64,000 nucleotides of DNA, from contig NZ_CP051006.1 of the NCBI RefSeq assembly GCF_014673495.1, positions 4,774,001 to 4,838,000 of the forward strand. The letters are read 5' to 3'. Positions 50,486 to 58,494 of the stretch are shown in pieces; the first letter of the stretch is position 1, and every line of letters starts with the position of its first letter. The notes below the pieces were generated by a model. The model was given only the letters and a program-made list of their open reading frames with translations. It did not search any database and was not told the DNA's origin. Position numbers and translations under genes: made by a program. The stretch is from Streptomyces griseofuscus. GTDB lineage: Bacteria; Actinomycetota; Actinomycetes; Streptomycetales; Streptomycetaceae.

Positions 50486-51154
50486 TCACGGCCACAGCAG
50501 CCCCCTGCTCCACCCGAACCCCGTGCTGCGGTACTCCAGCCGGACATGAGCCCGGTCGGCTGCGCCCTGGAAGAACTCGACCGTGTCCGGGCGCAGCCGG
50601 TAGAGCGTCCAGGTGGGGGCGGGCAGCGCGGGGTTCTCCCGGGCCCTGTCCCAGGCGGCCGCCGAGGCCCGGCGCAACTCGTCCGCGGAGGCAAGCTCCT
50701 CGCTCTGGTGCCCGGTCAGCGCCGCCGCGAGGGCACCCGTGGAGCGGGCGTGCAGATCCGCCTGGCTCTCCTCCTCCGGTGCCGCCGCGACCGGCCCGCG
50801 CACCCGCACCTGGCGGCCCAGCACCGGCCAGTAGAAGGTCAGGGCGGCGTACGGGTGGGCGTCGAGGGCGCGGCCCTTGCGGCTCGTGATGTGGGTGGCG
50901 AAGGACCAGCCGTCGGGGTCGGCGCCGTGCAGCATCACGATCCGGGCGTCCGGCCTCCCCTCCGCGTCCACCGTGGCCAGCGTCATCGTGTGCGGCTCCG
51001 GCTGCCCGGCGTCCACCGCCTCCGCGAACCAGCTCGTGAACAGCGGCAACGGGGTCGGCGGGGCCGTCTCCGGATCGAACGGCGGCAGCCGGGTCACCTC
51101 GGGCGACCAGACGCGCTGGGTCAGGAGCAGGGCGTGGAGATCGTTCTGTGCCAT
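50486..51154 (-). CDS. Pyridoxamine 5'-phosphate oxidase-like FMN protein
   Basis: 222 aa, PNPOx fold with both N-terminal (ATVDAEGRPDARIVMLHGAD) and C-terminal dimer (VEFFQGAADRAHVRLEYR) parts. It lacks the RQYRADGL start and R-E-N-R-L-H-D of true PdxH (compare 6225), having AADRAHVRLEY instead, so it is likely a phenazine PhzG-like or F420/FMN-dependent paralogue. Encoded convergent to the GNAT gene, 6 bp apart. Confidence 0.8.
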   Translation of the reverse strand: MAQNDLHALLLTQRVWSPEVTRLPPFDPETAPPTPLPLFTSWFAEAVDAGQPEPHTMTLATVDAEGRPDARIVMLHGADPDGWSFATHITSRKGRALDAHPYAALTFYWPVLGRQVRVRGPVAAAPEEESQADLHARSTGALAAALTGHQSEELASADELRRASAAAWDRARENPALPAPTWTLYRLRPDTVEFFQGAADRAHVRLEYRSTGFGWSRGLLWP

Positions 51155-51316
51155 GGGCCCGAGTATCCAAGCCCGCCGGAACATGCCCGCCCCCGGCCAC
51201 CGCCCGCGCTCACCCGTTCGGTCCGCCCGGCGGCGCACAGGAGGGCATCCGGGTGCGCGGGCGCCGGGGTCCGCCCAGGCTGGGAGCGGGGCCGGACGGG
51301 ACCGAGAGTGAGGACG

Positions 51317-52291
51317 ATGATCGTAACGGTGGTGGCGATGCCGCAGGGCACCATCGCGCGCACCGACCTGGCGGAGGCCCGGCGCAGGCTCGCCGCCACC
51401 CGCTATCTCCTGGTGGACGTGGAGCTGCCGGAGACCGGCCCGGAGGAGGGCGAGCAGCTGGCCCGGCGGCTCGGGCTCGGCGACACGGACCTGGACTGGT
51501 TCGGGCGCCCCGGCGAACCCGCCCGCGCCGACTTCCTCGGCGACACCGTCGGCCTGGTGGTCCCCGTCGTCCAGGACGAGCGCGTGACCTACGCCCATGC
51601 CGTGGCCGGAGACCGCTACCTCGTCACCGCGCACCGGGGCCCCGCGTTCCTCGCCCCGGAGATCACCGCGCACGTACGGCGGGAGCGGCCCCGGGACGCC
51701 GTCGCCCTGCTCTTCCTGGTGCTCCAGTCCGCCCTGGCCACCTTCCGGCGAGCCGCGGTGGCCGCGCTGCTGGAGGTGGAGGAGCTGGAGGACGACATGT
51801 TCCAGCAGCGGCGCCCCGAACAGGTCTACCGGCTGTCCCGGCTGCGCCGCCGCTCCGCCCTGCTGCACCACTCGCTGCTGCCCTACCTCCAGGTGGTGGA
51901 CGAGGTCATCACCCGCCGGATGATGAGCCCCGACTTCCCGCTCGAACGGCAGCGGCTCGCCCGCGAGTTCCAGCATGTGGCCCGCATGGTGCTCACCGAC
52001 ATCGAGACCCTCCAGGAGGCGACCCGCCGGGCGTTCGGCAGCTACTCCTCGCTCGTCGCGGGCGAGCAGAACAACGTGATCAACCGGCTGGCCATCGTGT
52101 CCGTGATCTTCCTGCCGCTGTCCTTCCTGACCGGCTTCTTCGGCATGAACTTCGCCTTCCTGACGGACGAGCTGGAGAGCCGCGCGGTCTTCTGGCTGCT
52201 CGCGATCGGCCTCCAGATCTGTGTGCTGGGCGGCGCGTTCTACGTCCTGCACCGCACCCGTATCTGGCGGCGGCTGCGGGACGAGGACTGA
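51317..52291 (+). CDS. CorA-family divalent metal transporter
   Basis: 324 aa. Long soluble N-terminal domain with helical coiled part (FQHVARMVLTDIETLQEATR), then two C-terminal membrane helices; the first ends with the defining YGMNF-like FGMNF near residue 275 (TGFFGMNFAFLTDE), then FWLLAIGLQICVLGGAFYVL. Forms pentamers that import Mg2+ (or Co2+/Ni2+). ATG 51317 follows GAGAGTGAGGAC. Not part of the acyl-CoA pathway; sits in a gap. Confidence 0.9.
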   Translation: MIVTVVAMPQGTIARTDLAEARRRLAATRYLLVDVELPETGPEEGEQLARRLGLGDTDLDWFGRPGEPARADFLGDTVGLVVPVVQDERVTYAHAVAGDRYLVTAHRGPAFLAPEITAHVRRERPRDAVALLFLVLQSALATFRRAAVAALLEVEELEDDMFQQRRPEQVYRLSRLRRRSALLHHSLLPYLQVVDEVITRRMMSPDFPLERQRLAREFQHVARMVLTDIETLQEATRRAFGSYSSLVAGEQNNVINRLAIVSVIFLPLSFLTGFFGMNFAFLTDELESRAVFWLLAIGLQICVLGGAFYVLHRTRIWRRLRDED

Positions 52292-52306
52292 GCGGGCGCG
52301 GCGGGC

Positions 52307-53476
52307 TCAGCGGCCGAGCACCACCGTGCCGGAGGAGCAGAACCAGCCCCCGGTACCGGACGCGACCGCGAGGGCGGGCAACCGTCCGTCGGCGCGGCGC
52401 ACCTGGCGCTCCCCGGCCTCGCCGCGCAGCTGCCGTACCGCCTCCACCAGCAGGAACAGGCCGCGCATCCCCGGGTGTTGGGCGGACAGACCGCCGCCGT
52501 CCGTGTTCACCGGCAGCTCGCCGCCGCGCACCAGCAGCCGGCCCTTCTCCACGAACGCCCCGCCCTCGCCCTTGGCGCAGAAGCCCAGGTCCTCCAGTGT
52601 CACCAGGGTCATATAGGTGAAGGCGTCGTAGATCTCGGCGAGTTCGATCTCGGCGGGGCGCACCCCGGCCCGCTCGAAGGCGAGCCGCCCGCTGACCGCC
52701 GCCGGGGACACGGTGAAGTCGGGCCACTCGGACATCGCCGCGTGCGAGACGTGCTCACCGGTGCCGAGCACCCAGACCGGGGCCGTACGGCAGTCCCGTA
52801 CGACCTCCTCGGCGGCCAGCAGCACCGCCGCGCCGCCGTCCGAGCGCAGACAGCAGTGCAGCTTGGTGAAGGGATCGGCGATCAGCGGGCCCGCCAGCAC
52901 CTCGTCGACGGTGACCGGTGCCCGGAACATCGCCTCCGGGTTCAGGGCCGCGTTCGCCCGCGCCTGCACCGCGACCTCGGCCAGTTGCTCGATCGTCGTG
53001 CCGTACTCGATCATGTGCCGGCGGGCCGCCATCGCGTACTTGGCGATCAGCGTGTGCCCGTACGGCGCCTCGAACTGGAGCGGGCCGCGCGTCCCGAAGG
53101 ACAACTCCCCGGTGCGGCGGCCCGCCTTGACGTCCGACCGCGCGGTCGAGCCGTAGACCAGCAGCACCGCCCGCGCACGGCCCGCGGCGATCGCGTCCGC
53201 CGCGTGCGCCGCCATCACCTCCCAGGTGGAGCCGCCCACCGAGGTGGAGTCCACCCAGGTGGGGCGCAGCCCCAGGTACTCGGCGACCTCCACCGGGGCC
53301 AGGGTGCCAAGGCCCGCGGAGGCGAAGCCGTCCACCAGGGACCGGTCCAGACCGGCGTCCGCGAGCGCGCGCCGGGCCGCTTGGGCGTGCAGGGCGTACG
53401 GCGTCGCGTCCGGGACCCGGCCGCAGTCGGAGAGCGCCACACCGGCCACGGCGACGTTCCGGCGCGCACGGGTCAT
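52307..53476 (-). CDS. Lipid-transfer protein/thiolase-like (Ltp type)
   Basis: 389 aa thiolase fold. Pieces: VAGVALSDCGRVPDATPYAL near residue 10, DSTSVGGSTWEVMAAHAADA near 84 (nucleophile loop with Ser-Thr and no Cys), DGGAAVLLA, IYDAFTYMTLVTLEDLGFCA, GGELPVNTDGGGLSAQHPG. The lack of the usual Cys agrees with aldolase-type (retro-aldol) chemistry, as for Ltp2, rather than thiolysis. GGAGG precedes ATG 53476. Divergent from an acyl-CoA dehydrogenase with operator 7 between. Confidence 0.85.
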   Translation of the reverse strand: MTRARRNVAVAGVALSDCGRVPDATPYALHAQAARRALADAGLDRSLVDGFASAGLGTLAPVEVAEYLGLRPTWVDSTSVGGSTWEVMAAHAADAIAAGRARAVLLVYGSTARSDVKAGRRTGELSFGTRGPLQFEAPYGHTLIAKYAMAARRHMIEYGTTIEQLAEVAVQARANAALNPEAMFRAPVTVDEVLAGPLIADPFTKLHCCLRSDGGAAVLLAAEEVVRDCRTAPVWVLGTGEHVSHAAMSEWPDFTVSPAAVSGRLAFERAGVRPAEIELAEIYDAFTYMTLVTLEDLGFCAKGEGGAFVEKGRLLVRGGELPVNTDGGGLSAQHPGMRGLFLLVEAVRQLRGEAGERQVRRADGRLPALAVASGTGGWFCSSGTVVLGR

Positions 53477-53520
53477 GGGAGGCCTCCTGCCCCTGGGCAT
53501 ATCGCTTCGGCCCTCCTAAT

Positions 53521-53535
53521 ATGACGGTCCGTCAG
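53521..53535. promoter_or_regulatory. CTGAC-N5-GTCAG operator (site 7)
   Basis: ATGACGGTCCGTCAG, one base off (A for C). It is 45 bp from the Ltp start and 37 bp from the acyl-CoA dehydrogenase start, placed to regulate both. Confidence 0.75.
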
Positions 53536-53571
53536 ATCCTGAGGGAAGAGCCGGACCCGGAAGGGTTGCCC

Positions 53572-54774
53572 ATGGACACCCGTCTCACCGCCGAGCAGGA
53601 CGAGATCCGCCGGTCCCTGCGCGAACTGCTGCACGTCCGGTGCGGGTCGGCCGAGGTGCGGGCCGCGGTCGACACCCCGGCCGGGTACGACCCGCTGTTG
53701 TGGGCCGAGTTGGCCGAGCGGCTCGGGCTGCCGGGCCTCGCGCTGCCCGAGCGGTACGGCGGGGTCGGCTGCTCGGTCACCGAACTGGCCCTCGCCTGCG
53801 AGGAGACGGGCCGCGCCCTCGCCCCCTCCCCGCTGTTCGCCACCTGCGTCCTCGCCGCCCCGCTGATCCTCGCCCTCGGCACCGAGGCCCAGCGCGCGCG
53901 GCTGCTGTCCCGGATCGCCGCGGGCACCCTCACCGCGGCGCTCGCCGTACCGGGCCCCGACCTCGCCGGCGCGCTGGCCCTGACCGGCGGGAACGGCGGG
54001 TACACCGCGGGGGGCGGCCGGGCGGGCGGGGTGCAGGCCGGGCGCGGCCCCGACGGCTGGCGGCTGTACGGGCAGGTGGACCAGGTCCTCGACGGGCACA
54101 GCGCCGGGCTGCTGCTGGTCGCCGCGCACACCGGCGGGTACGCCCGCGCGCGGACCCGGCTGTTCCTGGTCGGGGGGGATGCCTCGGGGGTCGTGCGGAC
54201 CCGGCGGACGGCACTGGACGCGACACGGCCACAGGGGCGGGTGCAACTGCGGCAGGTGCGGGCGGAGTTGCTGGGGCCGGAAGAAGAGGAGGCCGTGGAC
54301 GTACGGGAGGCGTTCGCGGGGCTCGGGGACCCGGTCGCCGCCGTCCTCGCCGCCGAGGCCGTGGGGGCGGCGGACCGGGTGCTGGAGCGGACGGTGGAGT
54401 ACGTCGGGCAGCGCGAGCAGTTCGGCCGGCCGGTGGGGTCCTTCCAGGCGGTCAAGCACCGGCTGGCGGAGGTCTATGTGGGGGTGCAGGCGGCACGGTC
54501 GGCCGCGTACTACGCCGCCTGGGTGACGGCGGGGGGAGCGGGTGAGGGGTTCGGGGGACCGGCGCTCGCCCAGGCGCTGGAGGCGCTGCGGGCGGCGGCG
54601 GCCGAGGGGATCCAGCTGCACGGGGGAATCGGGTTCACCTGGGAGCACGACGCTCACCTGTACTTCAAGCGGGCGGCCGGGGACGAGCTGCTGTTCGGGC
54701 CGGGACATCGGCTGCGGGGGCGGGCGGCGGAGCGGGCGGGGTTGTTCGGCGCGGCCGGGAAGGTGGGGGCATGA
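53572..54774 (+). CDS. Acyl-CoA dehydrogenase
   Basis: 400 aa. MDTRLTAEQDEIRRSLRELL start; LGLPGLALPERYGGVGCSVT; VGQREQFGRPVGSFQAVKHR; C-terminal HGGIGFTWEHDAHLYFKRAA, the GFTWE-x-D-x-H motif shared with the short dehydrogenase at 34251. ATG 53572 is chosen over in-frame 53521, which would put the operator inside the gene. Overlaps the next gene (ATGA). Confidence 0.88.
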   Translation: MDTRLTAEQDEIRRSLRELLHVRCGSAEVRAAVDTPAGYDPLLWAELAERLGLPGLALPERYGGVGCSVTELALACEETGRALAPSPLFATCVLAAPLILALGTEAQRARLLSRIAAGTLTAALAVPGPDLAGALALTGGNGGYTAGGGRAGGVQAGRGPDGWRLYGQVDQVLDGHSAGLLLVAAHTGGYARARTRLFLVGGDASGVVRTRRTALDATRPQGRVQLRQVRAELLGPEEEEAVDVREAFAGLGDPVAAVLAAEAVGAADRVLERTVEYVGQREQFGRPVGSFQAVKHRLAEVYVGVQAARSAAYYAAWVTAGGAGEGFGGPALAQALEALRAAAAEGIQLHGGIGFTWEHDAHLYFKRAAGDELLFGPGHRLRGRAAERAGLFGAAGKVGA

Positions 54775-55376
54775 GGGGCGGGAGGCGCATGAAGGGCGGG
54801 AGGGGCGCGCGGGGCGTGGGGCGTGGCGCCGGGTCCGGGGTGGCGGCGGGGGCCGGGGGAGGGGCGCGTGCCGGGGTCGGGGTGCGGGTGGTGCGGAGGG
54901 TGTCGGCCAGTCGGGGGTTCGCCCGGGTCGCCCCCTATGTGATCCCGGCGCTCGACCGGGGCGTGCACCGGCTCACCCGGGGGCGCAGGCTGCTCAGTAC
55001 GGCGATGCTGCCCGGCCTGGTCCTCACCTCCACGGGTGCCCGGAGCGGGCTGCCGCGCAGGACACCGCTGGCGTGCATGCCGGAGGACGGGGCCGGGGGA
55101 GGTGCCGGTGCCGCGCGGAGCTGGATCCTCGTCGGGTCCAACTTCGGGCGGCCCGGACATCCCGCCTGGACCCACAATCTGCTCGCCCAGCCGCGGGTGA
55201 CGATCAGCTGGCGGGGCACGGACGTGACCGTCACCGCCGTACTTCTGGACGGGGAGGAACGGGCGGCGGTGTGGGCGGCGGCCCTCGCGTTCTGGCCTCC
55301 GTACGCCGCCTACCAGAGGCGGATCAGCCGGGAGATCAGGCTCTTCCGGCTGACCGAGTGGCCGTCCGGCCGCTGA
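54771..55376 (+). CDS. Deazaflavin (F420)-dependent nitroreductase-family protein
   Basis: 201 aa. Ddn/Rv3547-like split barrel: LVLTSTGARSGLPRRTPLAC near residue 84, WILVGSNFGRPGHPAWTHNL near 118, VTISWRGTDVTVTAVLLDGE. Family members reduce substrates with coenzyme F420H2 or bind fatty acids/heme. The first 40 residues are Gly/Arg-rich low complexity (GGRGARGVGRGAGSG) and not conserved; a later start is possible. ATG overlaps the dehydrogenase stop (ATGA), so it belongs to the regulon. Confidence 0.82.
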   Translation: MRGGRRMKGGRGARGVGRGAGSGVAAGAGGGARAGVGVRVVRRVSASRGFARVAPYVIPALDRGVHRLTRGRRLLSTAMLPGLVLTSTGARSGLPRRTPLACMPEDGAGGGAGAARSWILVGSNFGRPGHPAWTHNLLAQPRVTISWRGTDVTVTAVLLDGEERAAVWAAALAFWPPYAAYQRRISREIRLFRLTEWPSGR

Positions 55377-55388
55377 GCCCCCCTGCGG

Positions 55389-56006
55389 CTACAGCGTCGC
55401 CAGCCGCTCCACCAGCAGGAACGCGCCGATGCCGAGCATGGCCGCGCCCGAGGTGCGGGTCACCGCGCGGGCGGCGGCGGGGCGGGCGCGGAGCAGGGCG
55501 CGGGCGAGGACGCCGACCGTGAGGTAGACGGCCGCGCAGCACGCCATGTGGAGCAGGCCGAGGGCCGCGGTCTGTGCGGGTACCGGCAGATGGGCGCCGC
55601 GCAGGGTGAGGAACTGGGGGAGCACGGAGAGGTAGAGCAGCAGGCCCTTGGGGTTCAGACCGCTGATGGTGGCCCCGCGCAGGAAGGGGCGCCCCTCGGT
55701 GGTCCCGGTCGTACCCGCCTCCGGGGTGGCCGGGCGGCGCAGGACGCCCCAGCCCAGCCACAGCAGATACCCGGCGCCCACCACGGTCAGCGCCGTCAGC
55801 AGCCGGGGCGAGCCCGCGACCAGGACCGCGAGACCGGCCGTCGCCAGGGCCGTGTGCAGGGCGTATCCGCAGACCAGGCCCGCCACCGCGCGCGGGACCC
55901 GGGCGCCGCGCAGGGCGGTCGCGATGACGTACGCCCAGTCGGCGCCCGGCACGCACACCAGCAGCAGGTCCACGACGAGGAAGGAGAAGAGCAGTCCCGA
56001 GTCCAT
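55389..56006 (-). CDS. LysE/RhtB-family amino-acid exporter
   Basis: 205 aa with about six hydrophobic segments; LLFSFLVVDLLLVCVPGADW at the start, the family G-P/V-P-G-A/P near residue 20, and LVAGSPRLLTALTVVGAGYL. Exports amino acids or similar compounds. Divergent from an Lrp/AsnC gene with 82 bp between, the classic regulator-exporter arrangement (as LrpA-brnFE or ArgO). Confidence 0.88.
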   Translation of the reverse strand: MDSGLLFSFLVVDLLLVCVPGADWAYVIATALRGARVPRAVAGLVCGYALHTALATAGLAVLVAGSPRLLTALTVVGAGYLLWLGWGVLRRPATPEAGTTGTTEGRPFLRGATISGLNPKGLLLYLSVLPQFLTLRGAHLPVPAQTAALGLLHMACCAAVYLTVGVLARALLRARPAAARAVTRTSGAAMLGIGAFLLVERLATL

Positions 56007-56044
56007 GAAGGGGACATTAGGCGCGATCGCCCCGAAAGTGTTCC

Positions 56045-56089
56045 TGAAGTTTGCCCATGATCCGTGCTTCTGCGCAAATATCTACTTCA
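56045..56089. promoter_or_regulatory. Nested inverted repeats in LysE/Lrp intergenic region
   Basis: TGAAGTTTGC at 56045-56054 is repeated inverted as GCAAA (56074-56078) and ACTTCA (56084-56089), separated by TATCT. The spacing fits a looped Lrp-type binding site controlling both divergent genes. Confidence 0.35.
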
Positions 56090-56541
56090 TGGACGACGTG
56101 GACCGGAAAATCCTTGCCGAGCTCCAGCAGGACGGGCGGCTGACCGTGACCGAGCTGGCCGCGCGGGTGCGGCTCAGCGTCTCGCCGTGCCACCGCCGGC
56201 TGCGTGAGCTGGAGCGTTCCGGCGCGATCCAGGGCTACCGCGCGGTGGTGGACGCGACGGCGCTCGGGCTGAACTTCGAGGCGCTGGTCTTCGTGTCCAT
56301 GCGGCAGGAGGACCGGGACACGGTGGCCGAGTTCGAGCGGGCGGTCGGCGAGCTCGATCATGTGCTGGACGCACAGCGGCTGTTCGGGGAGCCGGACTAT
56401 CTGCTGCGGGTGGCCACGGCCGACCTCGCGGCGTTCCAGCGGCTGTACGACGAGCGGCTCGCGACGCTGCCCGGGGTGCAGCGGCTGACGTCGACCCTGG
56501 TGATGAAGCACGTCGTACGGGACCGGCCGCTCCCGGCGTGA
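56089..56541 (+). CDS. Lrp/AsnC-family transcriptional regulator
   Basis: 150 aa. HTH near residues 1-60: MDDVDRKILAELQQDGRLTV, ELAARVRLSVSPCHRRLREL; C-terminal RAM domain with LDAQRLFGEPDYLLRVATAD and the amino-acid-binding loop. Most likely activates the divergent LysE exporter when its amino-acid ligand is abundant. ATG 56089. Confidence 0.92.
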   Translation: MDDVDRKILAELQQDGRLTVTELAARVRLSVSPCHRRLRELERSGAIQGYRAVVDATALGLNFEALVFVSMRQEDRDTVAEFERAVGELDHVLDAQRLFGEPDYLLRVATADLAAFQRLYDERLATLPGVQRLTSTLVMKHVVRDRPLPA

Positions 56542-56585
56542 GCCGCCGGCCGCCCCTGCCGTCCCCTGTCACCCCCGACAGCACG

Positions 56586-56621
56586 GCAGGCGGCGGCTCA
56601 CGTCGGTGAACCACCGCCTGC
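56586..56621. terminator. Terminator hairpin between convergent genes
   Basis: GCAGGCGGCGG (56586-56596) pairs with CCACCGCCTGC (56611-56621), one mismatch, 14-base loop. Between the stops of the Lrp and TetR genes. Confidence 0.55.
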
Positions 56622-56667
56622 AAGACAGGACTTGGCTGTTAACGGGACGCGCTGATCCCTATCAGCG

Positions 56668-57315
56668 CTATTTCGACGGTTTGCGCCCCGTGACGCCCAG
56701 ATGGATCAACAGGGCCAGATTGGGCTTCAGTTCGGCCTGCTTGACGCCCCAGGAGGAGAAACCCTTCTGGTGGGCGGCGACCGCGGCGAGCATGGCGACC
56801 AGGGAACCGGCCACCGCGGCGGGGTTCACATCCTTGTCCACGCGGCCCTTGGACTGGAGTTCCGCGATCGCGTCGGCGAGCGAGTTGTTCACCGAGTTCA
56901 GGATCTTCATACGGATCTTGTAGAACCGTTTGTCCCCTTCGGCGGCACCGAGATCGACCACGCGCAGGATCGCGTCGTGCTTCTTCCAGAAGTCCAGGAA
57001 GCCGTCCACGAGTTCCTGCGAGGTCTGCCAGCCGGACTTGCCGGCCCAGGAGCGTCCCTCCAGCAACTCGGTCAATCCGGCGCCCTCGGCGGCCATTTGG
57101 TCGGCGATCTCCAGGACGGCACCCTCGACGTCCGGGAAGTACTGGTAGAAGGTCGCGGGCGAAGTGCCCGCCTTCCGGGCGACATCGATGACCTTGACGT
57201 CCCGGTACGGGGAGGAGCTGAGCATCTCGCTGAGGCAGTCGAGCAGCTTCTGCCGGGTCGCCTGCCCACGCCTACCGGCCACGCGGCCGTCGACGGTACG
57301 CACTTGTCCTGTCAT
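56668..57315 (-). CDS. TetR-family regulator, candidate controller of the acyl-CoA regulon
   Basis: 215 aa. N-terminal HTH: GRRGQATRQKLLDCLSEMLS, DVARKAGTSPATFYQYFPDV (recognition helix TSPATFYQYF) and a long helical C-terminal domain (FLDFWKKHDAILRVVDLGAA). The start codon lies inside CTGTCATGCCGTCAG (57309-57323), a one-mismatch match to the regulon palindrome, which would give autoregulation. The link to the operators is inferred from that and from position. Divergent from a VOC-family gene. Confidence 0.85.
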   Translation of the reverse strand: MTGQVRTVDGRVAGRRGQATRQKLLDCLSEMLSSSPYRDVKVIDVARKAGTSPATFYQYFPDVEGAVLEIADQMAAEGAGLTELLEGRSWAGKSGWQTSQELVDGFLDFWKKHDAILRVVDLGAAEGDKRFYKIRMKILNSVNNSLADAIAELQSKGRVDKDVNPAAVAGSLVAMLAAVAAHQKGFSSWGVKQAELKPNLALLIHLGVTGRKPSK

Positions 57316-57437
57316 GCCGTCAGCTTACCGAGGGGTGATGGGAGCGCGATTCGGCCGACTGCAAATGGGGTGCGCGGGCCCATCGAGCCTGGTGTGCCTG
57401 GTCTGCGCGCTGCGCGACACCCGGTTACTTTGACGAC

Positions 57438-58346
57438 ATGGCCGAAAACAGGGCATCCACGAACGAAGAGCCACACGAGGGTGGCAAACCGGCCTCGGCC
57501 CCGCCCCCAGCCCCCACCGAGAACCCGTCCCGCACCGAATCTCCCACGGGATCCGCCGCCGGATCCCCGGGCGGACCCCCTGCCGAGGCTCCCCCCGAAT
57601 CCGCCGCCGAAGCCCGGGCCGAACCCCCCGCCGAGGAGCCGGGCCCCTACCCCGAGGGCACCCCCTGCTGGCTCGACGCGCAGTTGTCCGACGTCGAAGG
57701 CGGCAAGCGGTTCTACGGGGAGCTCTTCGGCTGGACCTTCCAGGAGGGGGAGGGCGGCTCCGTGTGGGCCAGGCTGGAGGGGCGGCCGGTGGCGCAGCTG
57801 GGGCGGAAGGCGGACGGGCGGATGCCCACCGTCTGGACGGTGTACTTCGCCACGCCGGACATCCAGACGCTCAGCCGGCGGATCACCGCGGCCGGCGGAC
57901 AGCTGGTCGTGGCGCCGTACCCGGTCGCCGAACTCGGCCGGGCCGCCCTCGTCGCCGACCCCGAGGGCGCGGTGTTCGGGCTGTGGCAGGCGCGCAGGCA
58001 CCCCGGATTCGGGTTGCGCCACGCACCCGGCACCTTCGTCTGGGCCGAGCTGTACACCCGCGACACCACCGGCGCGAACACCTTCTACGGCGGTCTGTTC
58101 CACCATGCCCTGTTCGCCCCCGGCGCCGACCCCGACTTCGGCCGCGCCGACGTCACCGATGTCTTCCCCGCCGAGATGCCCCCGCACATCCTCGCCCACT
58201 TCCGCGTCACCGGCCTCGACGAGGCGCTCGGCACCGTCCGGCGGCTCGGTGGACGGGTGCAGGCGCCCCCGTTCGAGGCGTCGTACGGACGGGTGGCCGT
58301 CGTCACCGACAATCAAGGGGCGTCGTTCGCCCTGCTGGAGCGGTAG
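57438..58346 (+). CDS. VOC (glyoxalase-like) double-domain protein
   Basis: 302 aa. Residues 1-70 are Pro/Ala/Glu-rich and likely disordered. Two vicinal-oxygen-chelate domains follow: PCWLDAQLSDVEGGKRFYGE to near 180, and APGTFVWAELYTRDTTGANT to the end, each with GRAALVADPEGAVFGLW- and VAVVTDNQGASFALLE-type closing strands. Similar to Streptomyces proteins annotated as hydroxylase or bleomycin-resistance-like. Substrate not known; metal ligands are incomplete. Confidence 0.8.
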   Translation: MAENRASTNEEPHEGGKPASAPPPAPTENPSRTESPTGSAAGSPGGPPAEAPPESAAEARAEPPAEEPGPYPEGTPCWLDAQLSDVEGGKRFYGELFGWTFQEGEGGSVWARLEGRPVAQLGRKADGRMPTVWTVYFATPDIQTLSRRITAAGGQLVVAPYPVAELGRAALVADPEGAVFGLWQARRHPGFGLRHAPGTFVWAELYTRDTTGANTFYGGLFHHALFAPGADPDFGRADVTDVFPAEMPPHILAHFRVTGLDEALGTVRRLGGRVQAPPFEASYGRVAVVTDNQGASFALLER

Positions 58347-58494
58347 GACATTCCGATTTGTCCCCGGGTTCGCAACCGGCCGCCCGGCCAGGAAGAATCG
58401 GGGTCCGTGCCGTCATGGCGGTGCGGTGGTGAGACGCTGCACTTTGGTCGCGTAAAAGGGGCCGGCGCGGCCGGTACGGGGAGGTGGCAGGCAA

